DNA of 64,000 nt from Alkalimarinus sediminis (GCF_026427595.1 NZ_CP101527.1:1249001-1313000), one strand, 5' to 3'. Shown: positions 48,791 through 58,997, counted from the stretch's first letter. The notes: generated by a model not told the origin, from the sequence alone. Made by a program: numbers and translations.

Positions 48791-51700
48791 TTAGTCAGCC
48801 TCGTAGCCCAAGTTAGGAGAGAGCCAACGTTCTGCTTCTTTAAGCGACATTTTTTTCTTGTCAGCATATGATGCTACCTGGTCTCGATTGACTCTACCAA
48901 CCGCGAAGTAACTAGACTCGGGGTGAGAGTAATAGAAACCACTAACAGATGCGGCAGGCATCATCGCAAAATGTTCAGTTAGCACAACGCCGGTATTGTC
49001 GGTCGCTTCGAGTATCTTAAATAGCGAACCTTTTTCAGTGTGCTCGGGACATGCTGGGTAGCCGGGAGCTGGGCGTATACCTTTATAGCGCTCTTTGATT
49101 AGCTCTTGGTTATCGAGAGATTCATCGTTAGCGTAACCCCAAAACTCTTTACGTACTCGCTCGTGCATTCTTTCGGCAAAGGCTTCTGCGAGTCTGTCTG
49201 CAAGAGCTTTAACCATGATGCTGTTATAGTCATCATGCTTGTCTTCATACTCTTTTGCCAGCTCTTCTGCGCCTAACCCGGCCGTTACAACAAATCCGCC
49301 AATATAGTCCTGTTTGCCGCTCTCTTTAGGAGCAATAAAATCAGCAAGCGAATAGTTCGGCTTATCTGTGGCTTTGTCGGTCTGTTGACGAAGGTGATGA
49401 AGTGTTTGGAAACAACTGGATCGAGAATCATCGCTATATAGCTCGATTGAGTCGTCATTTACAGTGTTTGCAGGCCAAAAACCAATAACTGCTCGCGCTG
49501 CCAGAAGTTTTTCATCAACAATCTTCTTAAGCATTGCTTGTGCGTCATTGTATAGGTTGGTCGCGGCTTGACCGACTTTCTCATCACTAAGGATCTTTGG
49601 GTATTTGCCCGCTAGATCCCATGCTATAAAGAACGGGGTCCAATCGATGTATTCGATTAACTCTTCAATAGGGTAGTCAACGAATGTTTTTAACCCAGTA
49701 AAACTGGGTACGGGAGGAGTATAGCTCTCCCAGTCTGTTTTAAAACGTCGGTTGATGGCTTCTTTGTAAGTAAGAAGTGGTGTTTTGGCAGCTCTATTTT
49801 TACGACGTTCTCGCACGCCTTCATACTCTTTGCGAACATCTGCCACAAACTCAGGCTTCATTGTATCGCTCAATAGTGAGGTTGAAACGGCTACGCTACG
49901 AGAAGCGTCGGATACGTAGATTGCGATATCATTTTTAAATTGAGGTTCAATTTTAACAGCTGCATGGGCTTTGGAGGTAGTCGCCCCGCCAATCATTAAA
50001 GGGATATCAAACCCCTCACGTTGCATCTCTTTTGCAACATGAACCATCTCATCCAGAGAGGGGGTGATTAGACCGCTCAAGCCAATGATGTCAACGTTCT
50101 CTTCTTGGGCTCGCTTCAAAATGGTTTCGCAAGGAACCATAACACCAAGGTCAATAACCTCAAAGTTATTACACTGCAAAACAACACCTACTATGTTTTT
50201 CCCAATGTCGTGTACATCACCTTTAACCGTGGCCATTAGGATTTTACCTTTGGCTTTGGTTTTTTCGCCTTTTTCAGCTTCTATAAATGGCAGCAGGTGC
50301 GCTACTGCTTGTTTCATTACCCTGGCACTTTTAACAACCTGAGGTAAGAACATTTTACCTTCGCCAAATAGATCCCCAACGACATTCATTCCGTCCATTA
50401 GTGGGCCTTCTATAACTTCTATCGGTCTAGTGGCTTCTAGTCGGGCGGCTTCTGTGTCTTCGATAATATAAGTTGTAATACCTTTAACAAGCGCATGCTC
50501 TAATCGCTTGGTGATCGTAAGCTCACGCCAAGCAAGGTCTTCTTTCTGTTTTTCAGCCCCGTCACCTCTGAATTCATCGGCGATTTCAAGTAGGCGATCG
50601 GTAGAGTCGTCGCGACGATTCAATACTACATCTTCAACACGCTCTTTCAGAATTGGGTCAATATCATCGTAAATAACTAGTTGGCCTGGATTAACGATAC
50701 CCATATTCATACCCGCTTTTATGGCGTGGTACAAAAACACAGAGTGAATTGCCTCTCTAACTGCGTTATTGCCTCTAAACGAGAAAGATACGTTACTAAC
50801 GCCCCCTGAAATGCTAGCGTATGGTAAGTTTTGTTTAATCCAGCGGGTTGCTTCTATAAAGTCAACGGCGTAGTTTGAATGTTCCTCAATCCCGGTCGCG
50901 ACAGCGAAGATATTGGGGTCGAATATAATGTCTTGGGGAGGAAATCCTATACCTGTTAGAACGTCGTATGAGCGCTTACATATTTCGATCTTTCGTTCGA
51001 AAGTATCTGCCTGGCCATCTTCATCAAAAGCCATTACTACTGCAGCAGCGCCATAGCGCATGCAAGATTTTGCTCGTTCGATAAACTCTTCTTCACCTTC
51101 TTTGAGGCTGATAGAGTTAACGACCGCCTTACCTTGAATGCAACGTAAACCTTCTTCAATTACATCCCATTTTGACGAGTCAACCATAATAGGGACTCGA
51201 GAGATATCAGGCTCTGAGGCGATTAGTTTAAGAAACTTATTCATCGCTTCTTTAGACTCGAGCATGCCCTCGTCCATGTTGATATCGATTATCTGAGCAC
51301 CGTTCTCTACTTGCTGCCTGGCAACATCTAGGGCTTCTTCAAACTGCTCTTCTTTTATCAAACGTAAAAACTTAGCAGAACCTGTAACGTTGGTTCGCTC
51401 GCCAACATTGATAAACAGAGAACTTTCGTCAAAAGTAAATGCCTCTAAGCCAGATAGCTTTAACGCTGGTTTAATATCGGGCACTTGATGAGGTTTAAAG
51501 GGCGCGACGGCCTCGGCAATCGCTTTGATGTGGTCGGGTGACGAGCCACAACAACCACCAATAAAGTTAACAAAACCGTCTTCTGCGAAAGACTTAACAA
51601 TATCTGCCATCTCTTCAGGTGATTGGTCATACTCACCAAACTCGTTAGGCAGGCCTGCATTAGGGTAGGCACTGATTAACACACTGGACTTGTTGGAGAG

Positions 51701-52489
51701 TTCCTCGATGTAAGGGCGAAGAGCATCGGCACCTAAAGCACAGTTAAGGCCTACACTGAGTGGGTTTGCGTGAGAAACAGAGAGCCAAAACGCTTCGGCT
51801 GTTTGTCCAGATAGGGTGCGTCCGGAAGCATCGGTGATAGTGCCTGAGATCATGATAGGCAGTTCGGTACCGCTATCAATGAAGTATTGTTGAGTAGCAA
51901 ATATTGCGGCTTTTGAGTTGAGTGTATCAAAAATTGTTTCAATAATAATGATATCAACGCCACCTTCGCAGAGTGCTTTTACTGCAAGGTAGTAGTTGTC
52001 TACCAACTCTTGGAATGTGACATTGCGATAACCAGGGTTATTGACGTCTGGAGAAATTGACGCCGTTCGAGAGGTCGGGCCTACTGCTCCCGCTACAAAC
52101 CGGGGTTTCTCAGGGGTCTCTTCTGATTTCTTATCGGCAACTTCACGGGCTAGCTTGGCGGACTCATAGTTTAGCTCGTAAACTAACTCTTCCATGTTGT
52201 AATCGGCTTGCGATACAACGGTAGAGTTGAATGTATTGGTGCCGAGGATATCAGCGCCAGCCTCTAAATACTGGTTATGTATCTCTTTTATAATATCTGG
52301 CTGGGTTATGCTGAGTAGGTCGTTATTACCTTTAACATCACTGCTATGGTTAGCAAATCGCTCTCCGCGATAATCTTCTTCAGATAGCTTGTAGCCCTGG
52401 ATCATCGTACCCATGGCTCCATCCAGAATTAGAATACGGTTTTTCAGGGCGTCGTATAGCTGTTCAATTCTGTTTTGGCGATCAGTCAT
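48791..52489 (-). CDS. metH: Cobalamin-dependent methionine synthase
   Basis: MetH moves a methyl group from methyltetrahydrofolate to homocysteine via cobalamin. All four modules are present in 1232 residues: homocysteine domain (about 10-330, zinc Cys in [12 protein letters not shown]), folate/pterin domain (about 360-620, [16 protein letters not shown]), cap and B12 domain (about 655-900, cobalt-ligand motif DVHDIGKN near residue 760) and SAM reactivation domain (about 910-1230, [16 protein letters not shown]). The length matches E. coli MetH. I found no cobalamin or SAM riboswitch in its leader. MetZ (5575-6801) supplies homocysteine. Confidence 0.97.
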   Translation of the reverse strand: MTDRQNRIEQLYDALKNRILILDGAMGTMIQGYKLSEEDYRGERFANHSSDVKGNNDLLSITQPDIIKEIHNQYLEAGADILGTNTFNSTVVSQADYNMEELVYELNYESAKLAREVADKKSEETPEKPRFVAGAVGPTSRTASISPDVNNPGYRNVTFQELVDNYYLAVKALCEGGVDIIIIETIFDTLNSKAAIFATQQYFIDSGTELPIMISGTITDASGRTLSGQTAEAFWLSVSHANPLSVGLNCALGADALRPYIEELSNKSSVLISAYPNAGLPNEFGEYDQSPEEMADIVKSFAEDGFVNFIGGCCGSSPDHIKAIAEAVAPFKPHQVPDIKPALKLSGLEAFTFDESSLFINVGERTNVTGSAKFLRLIKEEQFEEALDVARQQVENGAQIIDINMDEGMLESKEAMNKFLKLIASEPDISRVPIMVDSSKWDVIEEGLRCIQGKAVVNSISLKEGEEEFIERAKSCMRYGAAAVVMAFDEDGQADTFERKIEICKRSYDVLTGIGFPPQDIIFDPNIFAVATGIEEHSNYAVDFIEATRWIKQNLPYASISGGVSNVSFSFRGNNAVREAIHSVFLYHAIKAGMNMGIVNPGQLVIYDDIDPILKERVEDVVLNRRDDSTDRLLEIADEFRGDGAEKQKEDLAWRELTITKRLEHALVKGITTYIIEDTEAARLEATRPIEVIEGPLMDGMNVVGDLFGEGKMFLPQVVKSARVMKQAVAHLLPFIEAEKGEKTKAKGKILMATVKGDVHDIGKNIVGVVLQCNNFEVIDLGVMVPCETILKRAQEENVDIIGLSGLITPSLDEMVHVAKEMQREGFDIPLMIGGATTSKAHAAVKIEPQFKNDIAIYVSDASRSVAVSTSLLSDTMKPEFVADVRKEYEGVRERRKNRAAKTPLLTYKEAINRRFKTDWESYTPPVPSFTGLKTFVDYPIEELIEYIDWTPFFIAWDLAGKYPKILSDEKVGQAATNLYNDAQAMLKKIVDEKLLAARAVIGFWPANTVNDDSIELYSDDSRSSCFQTLHHLRQQTDKATDKPNYSLADFIAPKESGKQDYIGGFVVTAGLGAEELAKEYEDKHDDYNSIMVKALADRLAEAFAERMHERVRKEFWGYANDESLDNQELIKERYKGIRPAPGYPACPEHTEKGSLFKILEATDNTGVVLTEHFAMMPAASVSGFYYSHPESSYFAVGRVNRDQVASYADKKKMSLKEAERWLSPNLGYEAD

Positions 52490-52841
52490 GGTGTAAGCTA
52501 ACCTTCTTTATCCAATATATAAGTTATGTTTGGTATCTTGCGATTATTGTTATCTGCTCTTTTTGAGCGCACTCGCACAGCGGCAAAGGCCATTCCTAAA
52601 TATCAGGCGTCTCTTGGCTGAAACTTTAGGTGGCTAGTGTCCGATTAAATTGGGCGGCTACTATAGCAAATAGAATTTGGTTCGTCTTTATATGTGTGGA
52701 GGCCTTGCGCGTAATTTATGCGATATATCACTATTGCTGCAGAAAGAAGAAATAAAACCAACTAAATTACTAGGTCTTCTACATTCACGAAATATACCGT
52801 AAAATAGAGACAAATCAATTATTGTTAATAGTGGTGAATTA
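52490..52841. other. 352-base divergent spacer between metH and nfuA
   Basis: This gene-free stretch must hold promoters for both genes. I searched by eye for a B12 box, SAM riboswitch or Fe-S (IscR) site and recognised none. A short imperfect inverted pair, GCGTAATTTATGC, lies near 52710. Confidence 0.45.
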
Positions 52842-53423
52842 ATGGTCACGGTTACAGAGTCTGCTCAAGAATATCTAAAAGCGCTTATTGATAAGCAAGA
52901 TACTAGTGATATGGGCGTTAGAATGTTTGTAACTCAACCAGGAACAAAAATGGCTGAAACTTGTTTAGCCTATTGTAAGCCTGATGAAATTGTCGCAGAC
53001 GATGAAAAAGTACAGCTCAGCTCATTTATTCTTTATCTTGAGAAAAAAAGTCTACCTTTCCTAGATGAAGCATTAGTTGATTATGCAGCTGACAAAATGG
53101 GTGGTCAGTTAACTATTAAGGCTCCCAACGCTAAGGTACCAAATGTTAGTGAAGACTCTCCGCTTGATGAGCGAGTAACTTACGTTTTGATAACTGAAAT
53201 TAACCCCGGCTTATCGGCTCATGGTGGTGACGTTTCGTTAGTTGAAATTGTTGAGGGTAATATTGCTGTATTAAAATTTGGTGGTGGCTGTCAGGGTTGT
53301 AGCGCAGTAAGCATTACGTTAAAAGAAGGGGTTGAAAAGACCTTGAAAGAGCGTATTCCCCAGTTGGGTGGAGTGCGTGATGTTACTGATCATAGCGTCA
53401 CTGACAACGCTTATTTTCAATAG
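52842..53423 (+). CDS. nfuA: Fe-S biogenesis protein NfuA
   Basis: NfuA carries and delivers [4Fe-4S] clusters to apo-enzymes. The N-terminal A-type-like domain (about 1-95; [21 protein letters not shown]) keeps no full cluster ligand set, as in the family. The C-terminal Nfu domain (about 110-193) has the CxxC that binds the cluster in [14 protein letters not shown], preceded by [17 protein letters not shown]. At 193 residues it is of usual length. Clients in this window could include the CysI-type reductase. Confidence 0.95.
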   Translation: MVTVTESAQEYLKALIDKQDTSDMGVRMFVTQPGTKMAETCLAYCKPDEIVADDEKVQLSSFILYLEKKSLPFLDEALVDYAADKMGGQLTIKAPNAKVPNVSEDSPLDERVTYVLITEINPGLSAHGGDVSLVEIVEGNIAVLKFGGGCQGCSAVSITLKEGVEKTLKERIPQLGGVRDVTDHSVTDNAYFQ

Positions 53424-53549
53424 GTTTAGCAGCCTACTTTCAAAAGCTTTAACAACTTACTTTCAAGAGGTCTCACAATCACTCTCAAGAGGCCTCATGC
53501 ATGCGCTCAATTGATATCACAAACAGTAGCGTTCTATATAAATAGTAGT

Positions 53550-53603
53550 CTCAAAGATTAGAATGGTGGTGCTCGTTTGCGAGCATGGTAATTAATCTTT
53601 GAG
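53550..53603. repeat. Nested inverted repeat
   Basis: The outer arms CTCAAAGATTA (53550-53560) and TAATCTTTGAG (53593-53603) are perfect inverted copies. Inside them TGCTCG-TTTG-CGAGCA forms its own hairpin. The two stems would stack into one long stem with an internal loop in either strand's RNA. Confidence 0.75.
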
Positions 53604-53658
53604 AAGGTTTACCCGCGATACTGTTCCAATAATTACGCTTGAAAAGCTGCTTCATCTT

Positions 53659-53701
53659 CTCGCTACCTATATTTACTTGATATTAGGTGGCGAGAGTCTT
53701 T
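53659..53701 (+). terminator. Stem-loop, probable terminator
   Basis: CTCGCTACCTA (53659-53669) pairs with TAGGTGGCGAG (53684-53694) with one wobble pair, followed by AGTCTTTCT. It could end the nfuA transcript or a short RNA containing the nested hairpin just upstream. Confidence 0.55.
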
Positions 53702-53858
53702 CTAAATAACAACCTATCGCCAAATTCTTTCGTTTTAATTGATGTAATGTGAACTGTTGTACAAAAAAATGGTTATGGTCGTCATATTGTTAAAATCGAA
53801 CGGTCATTGCTAGTATTTTCGTTTACAATTTGCGCTAAATCGTACTGAATATGGAAAT

Positions 53859-55085
53859 ATGGAACAGCAGCTCTCACACTTGTTTGAAAATAACCAATGG
53901 ATCACCTTTGCATTACTGCCTTTAGTCGCGGCTTTGATAGGTTGGGGGACTAATTGGCTCGCTGTTAAGATGACGTTTTACCCTATTCAATTTAGAGGTT
54001 TTCGTCCCTTTTGGGGGTGGCAAGGTGTCATCCCAAGAAAAGCAGATAAAATGGCATCGATTGTGGTCGATAGGACGATTACCCGATTTGGCAATATGGA
54101 CGATGTTTTTCAAAAGCTCGAGCCTGAAATAATTACTGAGCAGATAATCAGTCAGATTGAGCCGCGAATTGAAGAGTACATAGATGAAATTATGTACGAA
54201 CAGCAGGCGGTACTCTGGGACAATCTACCCATAACCATTAAGAAAAAAGTCTACCAATGGGCGCACACCCAAATTCCTCGTCGTATTGAAGGTTTGGTGG
54301 CTGAGTTTGGTGAAGAGCTTGGCTCCCTTATCGATATAAAAGAGTTATTTGTTGATGAATTAAAAAAGCACCCTGAGTTAATGGTGCGTATATTCCAAGA
54401 GGTTGGACATAAAGAGTTTGGCTTTATCGTAAAAAGCGGCTTAATGTTTGGGTTTTTATTTGGGTGTATGCAAGTGCCTTTGTGGTTGCAGTATGAGCAG
54501 ACTTGGATGCTACCTGTCTTTGGTTTCTTAGTCGGCTTTACTACTAATTGGTTGGCGCTCAATGTGATTTTTCGCCCTGTCTATCCTCGCTCATTTTTAG
54601 GTTTTAGTTTTCAAGGGTTGTTTCTTAAACGCCAAGATGAAGTCTCTGAGGTGTGGAGTCGCATTATCGCTGAGGAACTTTTAACGGTTGAGCGAGCAAC
54701 GCACGTTATGGTGTATGGGCGTTATTCAGATCGTACCAGAGCGATTATACAAAAGCATATTCGACCAGTGTTAGATCAGGCGGGTATTCTGAAATTGGTT
54801 GCACAATTAACTGTTGGGGCTTCCGGTTATGTGGGGCTTAAGCGTGCTCTTAATGAGAAAGCTGTAGCCGTTTCGGTAGAGCCGTTTAATGATGTCTCGT
54901 TCAATAAAAGTCGCTCAGGTGTCGTAGCGGAAGCAATGTCAGACCGCATGAAGGCTCTCTCGCCATTAGAGTTTCAAAATGTATTAAGGCCTGCTTTTCA
55001 AGAAGAAGAGCTTCAGCTTATGTTGATTGGTGGGGGGTTGGGGGCTTTAACCGGAGTGGTGCAGTGGCTTCTGATATTCTCTTAG
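53859..55085 (+). CDS. DUF445 membrane protein
   Basis: This 408-residue protein is a DUF445 member: an N-terminal helix (about 16-34), then LAVKMTFYPIQFRGFRPFWGWQGVIPRKADKMA, the family signature, repeated in form in the middle as LALNVIFRPVYPRSFLGFSFQGLFLKRQDEVS. A second helix pair lies at about 190-240 and a last one at the C terminus. The doubled signature suggests an internal duplication. The function is unknown in the family; an envelope role is likely. It is a single gene convergent with trpD2. Confidence 0.85.
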   Translation: MEQQLSHLFENNQWITFALLPLVAALIGWGTNWLAVKMTFYPIQFRGFRPFWGWQGVIPRKADKMASIVVDRTITRFGNMDDVFQKLEPEIITEQIISQIEPRIEEYIDEIMYEQQAVLWDNLPITIKKKVYQWAHTQIPRRIEGLVAEFGEELGSLIDIKELFVDELKKHPELMVRIFQEVGHKEFGFIVKSGLMFGFLFGCMQVPLWLQYEQTWMLPVFGFLVGFTTNWLALNVIFRPVYPRSFLGFSFQGLFLKRQDEVSEVWSRIIAEELLTVERATHVMVYGRYSDRTRAIIQKHIRPVLDQAGILKLVAQLTVGASGYVGLKRALNEKAVAVSVEPFNDVSFNKSRSGVVAEAMSDRMKALSPLEFQNVLRPAFQEEELQLMLIGGGLGALTGVVQWLLIFS

Positions 55086-55174
55086 ATAAATAAGATAAGA
55101 AACACTTTGAAAATTGGCCTGGGCAGCAAGAGTAGGGCGTTAAACGTCACTCCTACTGCCTAAGGTAGGACTAC

Positions 55175-56185
55175 TTAGTTAAAGCGTGATTTGTCGCGGC
55201 TCTTCCATTGGTGTTGAGCGAGCTCGATGGCTTCGGGCTGCGTTTGGGCTCTGCCTGTTAATTTGAGCGCCAATGCCATAGTACCAACAATGGCGCCTTC
55301 TGCGTACTCATCGCTATTAACGCCGCCCCACAAGCCCTTCATATACTCTACCGACATGTTATCTGCTTTAACGTGTCGTTTCTCAAACATCTTTGGCCAT
55401 ACTTCTTTAGACAAACCGTCCTCACCTGAGTGCAGTACTTCTAGCGGGGCGTCAGGGTTTCGTTCAATCTCCCCGCCTTCACCTTTGATGACGGCTATAT
55501 TTTTGTAGCCAAGAAGCTGTCCGGCTTCTTGGTGCATTGTGCTATAAGCCGGGTGGAATATGCCCTGCAGCACTGTACTTGCATTTAGTGGGTTGATTAG
55601 TCGAGAAAGAGAGTGAACAGGAGAGCGCAAGCCTAGCACAGGTCTCATATTGATCATTTCGTCCATTCTTGACGATAAAGATGCTAATGGCATATAACAG
55701 AAGTTAGACTTTGCTATAGACGTTCGAGCCATCTCCCAGTTAGTAGAAACGCTCACCCCTAGCTCAGCCAAAACATCTTCTGTGTACATTCGATCTGCTG
55801 TATGACCGCTAGCACCATGCATAAAAATAGACATGCCGTGTTCTGCCAGGCAAAGAGCAGCAAACAGATACCAAGCGGGGTGGCGACGTTTACCTGCGTA
55901 CGAAGACCAGTCTAACTCTACATTTATATCATCTGGTGCATCGATTTTTGTTTTGGTGGCTTTAACAAAACCGCTGAGCTCTTGAGGTGACTCTTCTTTA
56001 ACCCTTAAAAGCATGAGAAAAGCACCAAGTTGGAGGTCCTCAACCTTATTGTCCAATATCATGGACATGGCTGCGAAGGCTTCTTCTTCGGTAAGCGAGC
56101 GGCTGCCTTTTTTACCCTTGCCTAATATTCTTACATATTCAGCAAATGGGTGCTCTTCGTAGTTCTTAGGTTTGTTCATTTTCAT
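55175..56185 (-). CDS. ybiB: TrpD2/YbiB family glycosyl-transferase-like protein
   Basis: This 336-residue protein has the anthranilate phosphoribosyltransferase fold. An N-terminal helical domain (GSRSLTEEEAFAAMSMIL, LGAFLMLLRVKEESPQELSGF) is followed by a Rossmann-like part with HGASGHTADRMYTEDVLAELG. The PRPP site is altered compared with true TrpD, as in YbiB, which binds nucleic acid and has not been shown to make tryptophan. It follows tusE after 52 bases, the same neighbour pair as in Pseudomonas, so it is probably cotranscribed with the tus genes. Confidence 0.87.
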   Translation of the reverse strand: MKMNKPKNYEEHPFAEYVRILGKGKKGSRSLTEEEAFAAMSMILDNKVEDLQLGAFLMLLRVKEESPQELSGFVKATKTKIDAPDDINVELDWSSYAGKRRHPAWYLFAALCLAEHGMSIFMHGASGHTADRMYTEDVLAELGVSVSTNWEMARTSIAKSNFCYMPLASLSSRMDEMINMRPVLGLRSPVHSLSRLINPLNASTVLQGIFHPAYSTMHQEAGQLLGYKNIAVIKGEGGEIERNPDAPLEVLHSGEDGLSKEVWPKMFEKRHVKADNMSVEYMKGLWGGVNSDEYAEGAIVGTMALALKLTGRAQTQPEAIELAQHQWKSRDKSRFN

Positions 56186-56237
56186 AAGTGTTGTAGCTTT
56201 CAGCAGTAGTGTGGGTTACGGGTTTTATACGTTGGAT

Positions 56238-56555
56238 TTATAGACAGTTGGTCGGTTTTGGAAGACCTGCAATCTTGCTAGCTATTTTGGCGGGGCTTCC
56301 TGGAAACAATTTTAACAAATGTATGCTGCTGCCTTTTTCGTCCCCTAGTTTTTCTTTGACGCTTTTTACTAAAATTCGCATTGCGGGAGAGATCTCATAA
56401 GTTAAGTAGAACTCTCTTAGTATTGTAATGATCTCCCAGTGTTCATCACCTAGCAAAATACCTTCGCTCTTAGCTAGCTCCTCAGCAATATCAGGAGACC
56501 ATTCGTGTAGGTTTTTTAAAAAACCTTCTTTATCTACGTCAAAGCTGATGCTCAT
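56238..56555 (-). CDS. tusE: TusE sulfur carrier (DsrC family)
   Basis: TusE accepts persulfide sulfur from TusBCD and passes it to MnmA for 2-thiouridine at the wobble base of Glu, Lys and Gln tRNAs. The 105-residue protein has the DsrC core (DVDKEGFLKNLHEWSPDIAEELAKSEGI, HWEIITILREFY) and the invariant cysteine next to the C-terminal end (PKPTNCL). It lacks the second DsrC cysteine ten residues earlier, which favours TusE over dissimilatory DsrC. It lies 123 bases after tusB. Confidence 0.92.
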   Translation of the reverse strand: MSISFDVDKEGFLKNLHEWSPDIAEELAKSEGILLGDEHWEIITILREFYLTYEISPAMRILVKSVKEKLGDEKGSSIHLLKLFPGSPAKIASKIAGLPKPTNCL

Positions 56556-56678
56556 GATTTGTCTCTGGCTGTCATGGCTTTATACCTGGTGCGCTTAGGT
56601 TGGTTCAAAGAGAGGCCAATAGCGTTGCTATTAACTTGTTGAATTAGATTAACAGTTTACCAGTTATTAGTAGATCGC

Positions 56679-56996
56679 TTAATACCAACTAGAAGTTTTA
56701 TCATGTGTTACAGTTAAATCAACAAACTGATCATAACTAATGGGTTTAATGTCGCTGTGAATGAGTGATGCAAGCCCTCTGGCTTCCAAATCTTCTACTA
56801 ATGCATAAACGGTCGGCGTGGGCTGATTTTTCCTTAATTGAAATGGGTTTAATAAGCGCTGGTAAGTGGCAGAAGTCGCGTAATATACAGCATCTTCAAT
56901 CAATAAAACTGAGTCATTGTTAGAATAAAAACGAGCACACTGTGAGGCAGGCTGCGGTTGTTTCGGTGACCTATTGAGTATGTGAAGTGTTGTCAT
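56679..56996 (-). CDS. tusB: TusB (DsrH) subunit
   Basis: TusB is the 105-residue subunit of the TusBCD sulfur-relay complex. It starts MTTLHILNRSP and has LLIEDAVYYA, then VYALVEDLEARGL and PISYDQFVDLTVTHD-KTSSWY, all typical of DsrH. The short C-terminal Trp-Tyr end is normal. It is separated from tusC by six bases. It has no catalytic cysteine; the active Cys sits in TusD. Confidence 0.9.
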   Translation of the reverse strand: MTTLHILNRSPKQPQPASQCARFYSNNDSVLLIEDAVYYATSATYQRLLNPFQLRKNQPTPTVYALVEDLEARGLASLIHSDIKPISYDQFVDLTVTHDKTSSWY

Positions 56997-57002
56997 AATC
57001 GC

Positions 57003-57374
57003 TCAGAAGTTAAGTGTATGTGATGCATTAGCTAATAGCTCAGTCATTTCGTTAGCGTTAACGATGCTGACAGGTAAGCAGAGATCTTTTTCTGAAAGGC
57101 CTAAGTCAGCGAGAGCTTCTTGATCTACATAAAAGTTGTCTACACCATATATTGGTAGTGCTGATAGCGTTTTACTGATATTTTTTTGGTGGATCGACTG
57201 TGGTTGTTGGTCGTTTAATAGCTGTAATACCGCATCACTGGTAAATATCAGCTGTAAATCCTGCTCAAATGCCGCTGCAGCCAGGCAATAATCTATTGCT
57301 TCGCGAGCGAGTGAACCTCCGTATGGGCTCTGGGATAATATCACTACAATTTTTTTCCGACTGACTTCGCGCAT
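57003..57374 (-). CDS. tusC: TusC (DsrF) subunit
   Basis: TusC is the 123-residue middle subunit of the TusBCD heterohexamer. The DsrE/F fold is shown by KIVVILSQSPYGGSLAREAIDYCLAAAAFEQDLQLIF, and the C-terminal half has YGVDNFYVDQEALADLGL. Order on the minus strand is tusD, tusC, tusB, tusE, the standard one. The gap after tusD is 58 bases. No anomaly was seen. Confidence 0.9.
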   Translation of the reverse strand: MREVSRKKIVVILSQSPYGGSLAREAIDYCLAAAAFEQDLQLIFTSDAVLQLLNDQQPQSIHQKNISKTLSALPIYGVDNFYVDQEALADLGLSEKDLCLPVSIVNANEMTELLANASHTLNF

Positions 57375-57432
57375 GATCTCTTATCTAGTAGATGGTTTCG
57401 GGTTGTTGCCTTTGATTCGGTAGATTGGTTCA

Positions 57433-57825
57433 TTAAGGGCCAAATGTTATGACTCTGTCGGACTGCTCTGTTGCTTCTACAAGCTGGCCCAGTCCAGATA
57501 GTTCGAAACCTTGACTCAGGTTTGAGCACTCTTTTTCATGCCGCTTGGCCTCTGATTGGTCTAGTACGCCTCTTTTCACCCCTGCTGCTATGCAGGCCAC
57601 TAGGTCGAGATTATGTTGTGCCTTTAGTTTTTGCCATTGTTCAGGCAAGTTGATCTCATCCTGGGGAGGTGCTGCTAGGTGGTTGGCGCACTGAACGCCT
57701 TCATGGTAGAAAAATACACGAAAAACAGTGTGGCCGCTTGATAGTAGTGCGTTGGTAAAGTTAAGGGCTGTGTTAGCGCTAGGTGAGGAGTAGGGCGCTC
57801 CCAAAACTATAATTGAGTATTTCAT
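57433..57825 (-). CDS. tusD: TusD sulfurtransferase subunit (DsrE)
   Basis: TusD is the 130-residue catalytic subunit, receiving sulfur from TusA on a cysteine. The fold begins YSIIVLGAPYSSPSANTALNF, the loop VFRVFFYHEGVQCAN follows, and the active cysteine is probably that in LDLVACIAAGVKRGVLD (about residue 78, as in E. coli TusD). It is the first gene of the tusDCBE-trpD2 cluster. In Pseudomonas this cluster adjoins cysG and serS; here it lies about 42 kb away from them. Confidence 0.91.
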   Translation of the reverse strand: MKYSIIVLGAPYSSPSANTALNFTNALLSSGHTVFRVFFYHEGVQCANHLAAPPQDEINLPEQWQKLKAQHNLDLVACIAAGVKRGVLDQSEAKRHEKECSNLSQGFELSGLGQLVEATEQSDRVITFGP

Positions 57826-57889
57826 TTTTGATCGCTTTAAATCTATATCACTAGAAGTTTAAAAAGATTATAGCGGGAGGAGGGTGTTA

Positions 57890-57926
57890 CAGGAAGAAAA
57901 ACCCTGATCAGATGTGATCAGGGTTT
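57890..57926 (-). terminator. Terminator of yccA
   Basis: AAACCCTGATCA (57899-57910) and TGATCAGGGTTT (57915-57926) form a perfect 12-bp stem with a four-base loop, followed on the minus strand by TTCTTCCTG. It lies 20 bases after the yccA stop. Confidence 0.85.
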
Positions 57927-57946
57927 GGTGCTTGGTTAACTAGCGA

Positions 57947-58633
57947 CTAGTCGTCACCATTGAAAGATGACAAGATGCTTAGCAAGCTAACAAAGATGTT
58001 GTAGATTGAAACGTAAAGGCTAATCGTTGCCATGATGTAGTTTCTTTCTCCGCCATGAATAATATTGCCTGTTTCATACAAAATTGCAGCTGAAGAGAAA
58101 AGGACAAAACCACATGATATAGCAAGGTGTAGACCGGAAATATCAGTGAATAGCGATAGCAGCATTGCACCAACGAGGACAACAAAACCTGCCATTAAAA
58201 AGCCGCTTAAAAAGCTAAAGTCTTTTTTGCTGATCAATGCATAGGCTGATAGCCCAAAAAATACTAGTGCGGTAAGACCAAGAGCGTCTGTCACAATACC
58301 CATTGCGCCAGCGCCTGCAAACATGCCAATGAGCGGCCCTAATGTGTAGCCCATAAAACCTGTTAAAGCGAAAGTTGAAGCGAGACCCCAAGGGCTGTTG
58401 CGCAGCTTGGCAGTTAGGAAGAACAAGCCATAAAAGCCGACAAGCGTAATTAGAAACCCAGGACGCGGCATGTTCATAGAGAAGAACGCCACCACTGCTG
58501 AAAATGCAATGGTTAAGCCCAGTAGCATGTATGTATTTCTTAGAACAGCCGCTGCGCCAGTATCTAGCGTAGTGCCTGTTTGTGTTTGTGTAATCCCTTG
58601 AGCTTGGCTGTTCGGGAAGCGACGATCCTGCAT
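57947..58633 (-). CDS. yccA: Bax inhibitor-1 / YccA family membrane protein
   Basis: This protein of about 228 residues has seven hydrophobic helices and the BI-1 landmarks VLRNTYMLLGLTIAFSAV near the start and ILYETGNIIHGGERNYIMATISLYVSIYNIFVSLL near the end. In E. coli YccA interacts with and slows the membrane protease FtsH. The frame extends to TTG 58654, but ATG 58633 has GGAG at a good distance and matches the family start. It has its own terminator, so it is a single-gene unit. Confidence 0.92.
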   Translation of the reverse strand: MQDRRFPNSQAQGITQTQTGTTLDTGAAAVLRNTYMLLGLTIAFSAVVAFFSMNMPRPGFLITLVGFYGLFFLTAKLRNSPWGLASTFALTGFMGYTLGPLIGMFAGAGAMGIVTDALGLTALVFFGLSAYALISKKDFSFLSGFLMAGFVVLVGAMLLSLFTDISGLHLAISCGFVLFSSAAILYETGNIIHGGERNYIMATISLYVSIYNIFVSLLSILSSFNGDD

Positions 58634-58813
58634 ATATAGCTCCATTAACGACAAATTATAATGCTTTATTAAAAGAGTAAGGCTTTATAGTCCTCATAAT
58701 AATGCCGGTTGTCTTAAATACAAGCTTTGTTACTTAAAATTAATAGTGATTCGCATTTATATGAAAGTCTGTAGATTTGTTATTAATTGCTGTTAATTCA
58801 GCATAAATATTCG

Positions 58814-58841
58814 TTGACACTGATAATAAATCAGGTAATAT
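58814..58841 (+). promoter_or_regulatory. Promoter of tRNA-Ser
   Basis: A perfect TTGACA (58814-58819) and TAATAT (58836-58841) are spaced by 16 bp, followed by a GC-rich discriminator (GCACCCCGC) of the kind found at stringently controlled stable-RNA promoters. Confidence 0.85.
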
Positions 58842-58906
58842 GCACCCCGCTGTCGAACAAGGCGGTCCAAAACTGGTTGGCAAGAGCGAGCTAGTAGTGG
58901 AATTGC

Positions 58907-58997
58907 GGAGGGGTGGCAGAGTGGTTGAATGCACCGGTCTTGAAAACCGGCGTGGGTTCATAGCCCACCGAGAGTTCGAATCTCTCCTCCTCCGCCA
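58907..58997 (+). tRNA. tRNA-Ser (UGA)
   Basis: This 91-base gene includes an encoded CCA end. The acceptor GGAGGGG pairs with CTCCTCC with one G-U. The anticodon stem CCGGT-CTTGAAA-ACCGG gives anticodon TGA. A long variable arm typical of serine tRNA (CGTGGGTTCATAGCCCACC) and the T arm GAGAGTTCGAATCTCTC are intact. No terminator hairpin follows closely. Confidence 0.97.

Larger units (their letters stand above)
53424..53858. other. 435-base spacer with two strong hairpins
   Basis: No gene is present. It starts with a degenerate direct repeat (CTTTCAAAAG, CTTTCAAGAGG, CTCTCAAGAGGCCTC at about 53435-53495), followed by the nested hairpin at 53550-53603 and the stem-loop at 53659-53694. The remainder to the next start is plain AT-rich sequence. 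Confidence 0.6.

Noticed and set aside
52490-52841. Cobalamin or SAM riboswitch in front of metH
   Set aside because: No B12 box or SAM-type core was seen on the minus strand.
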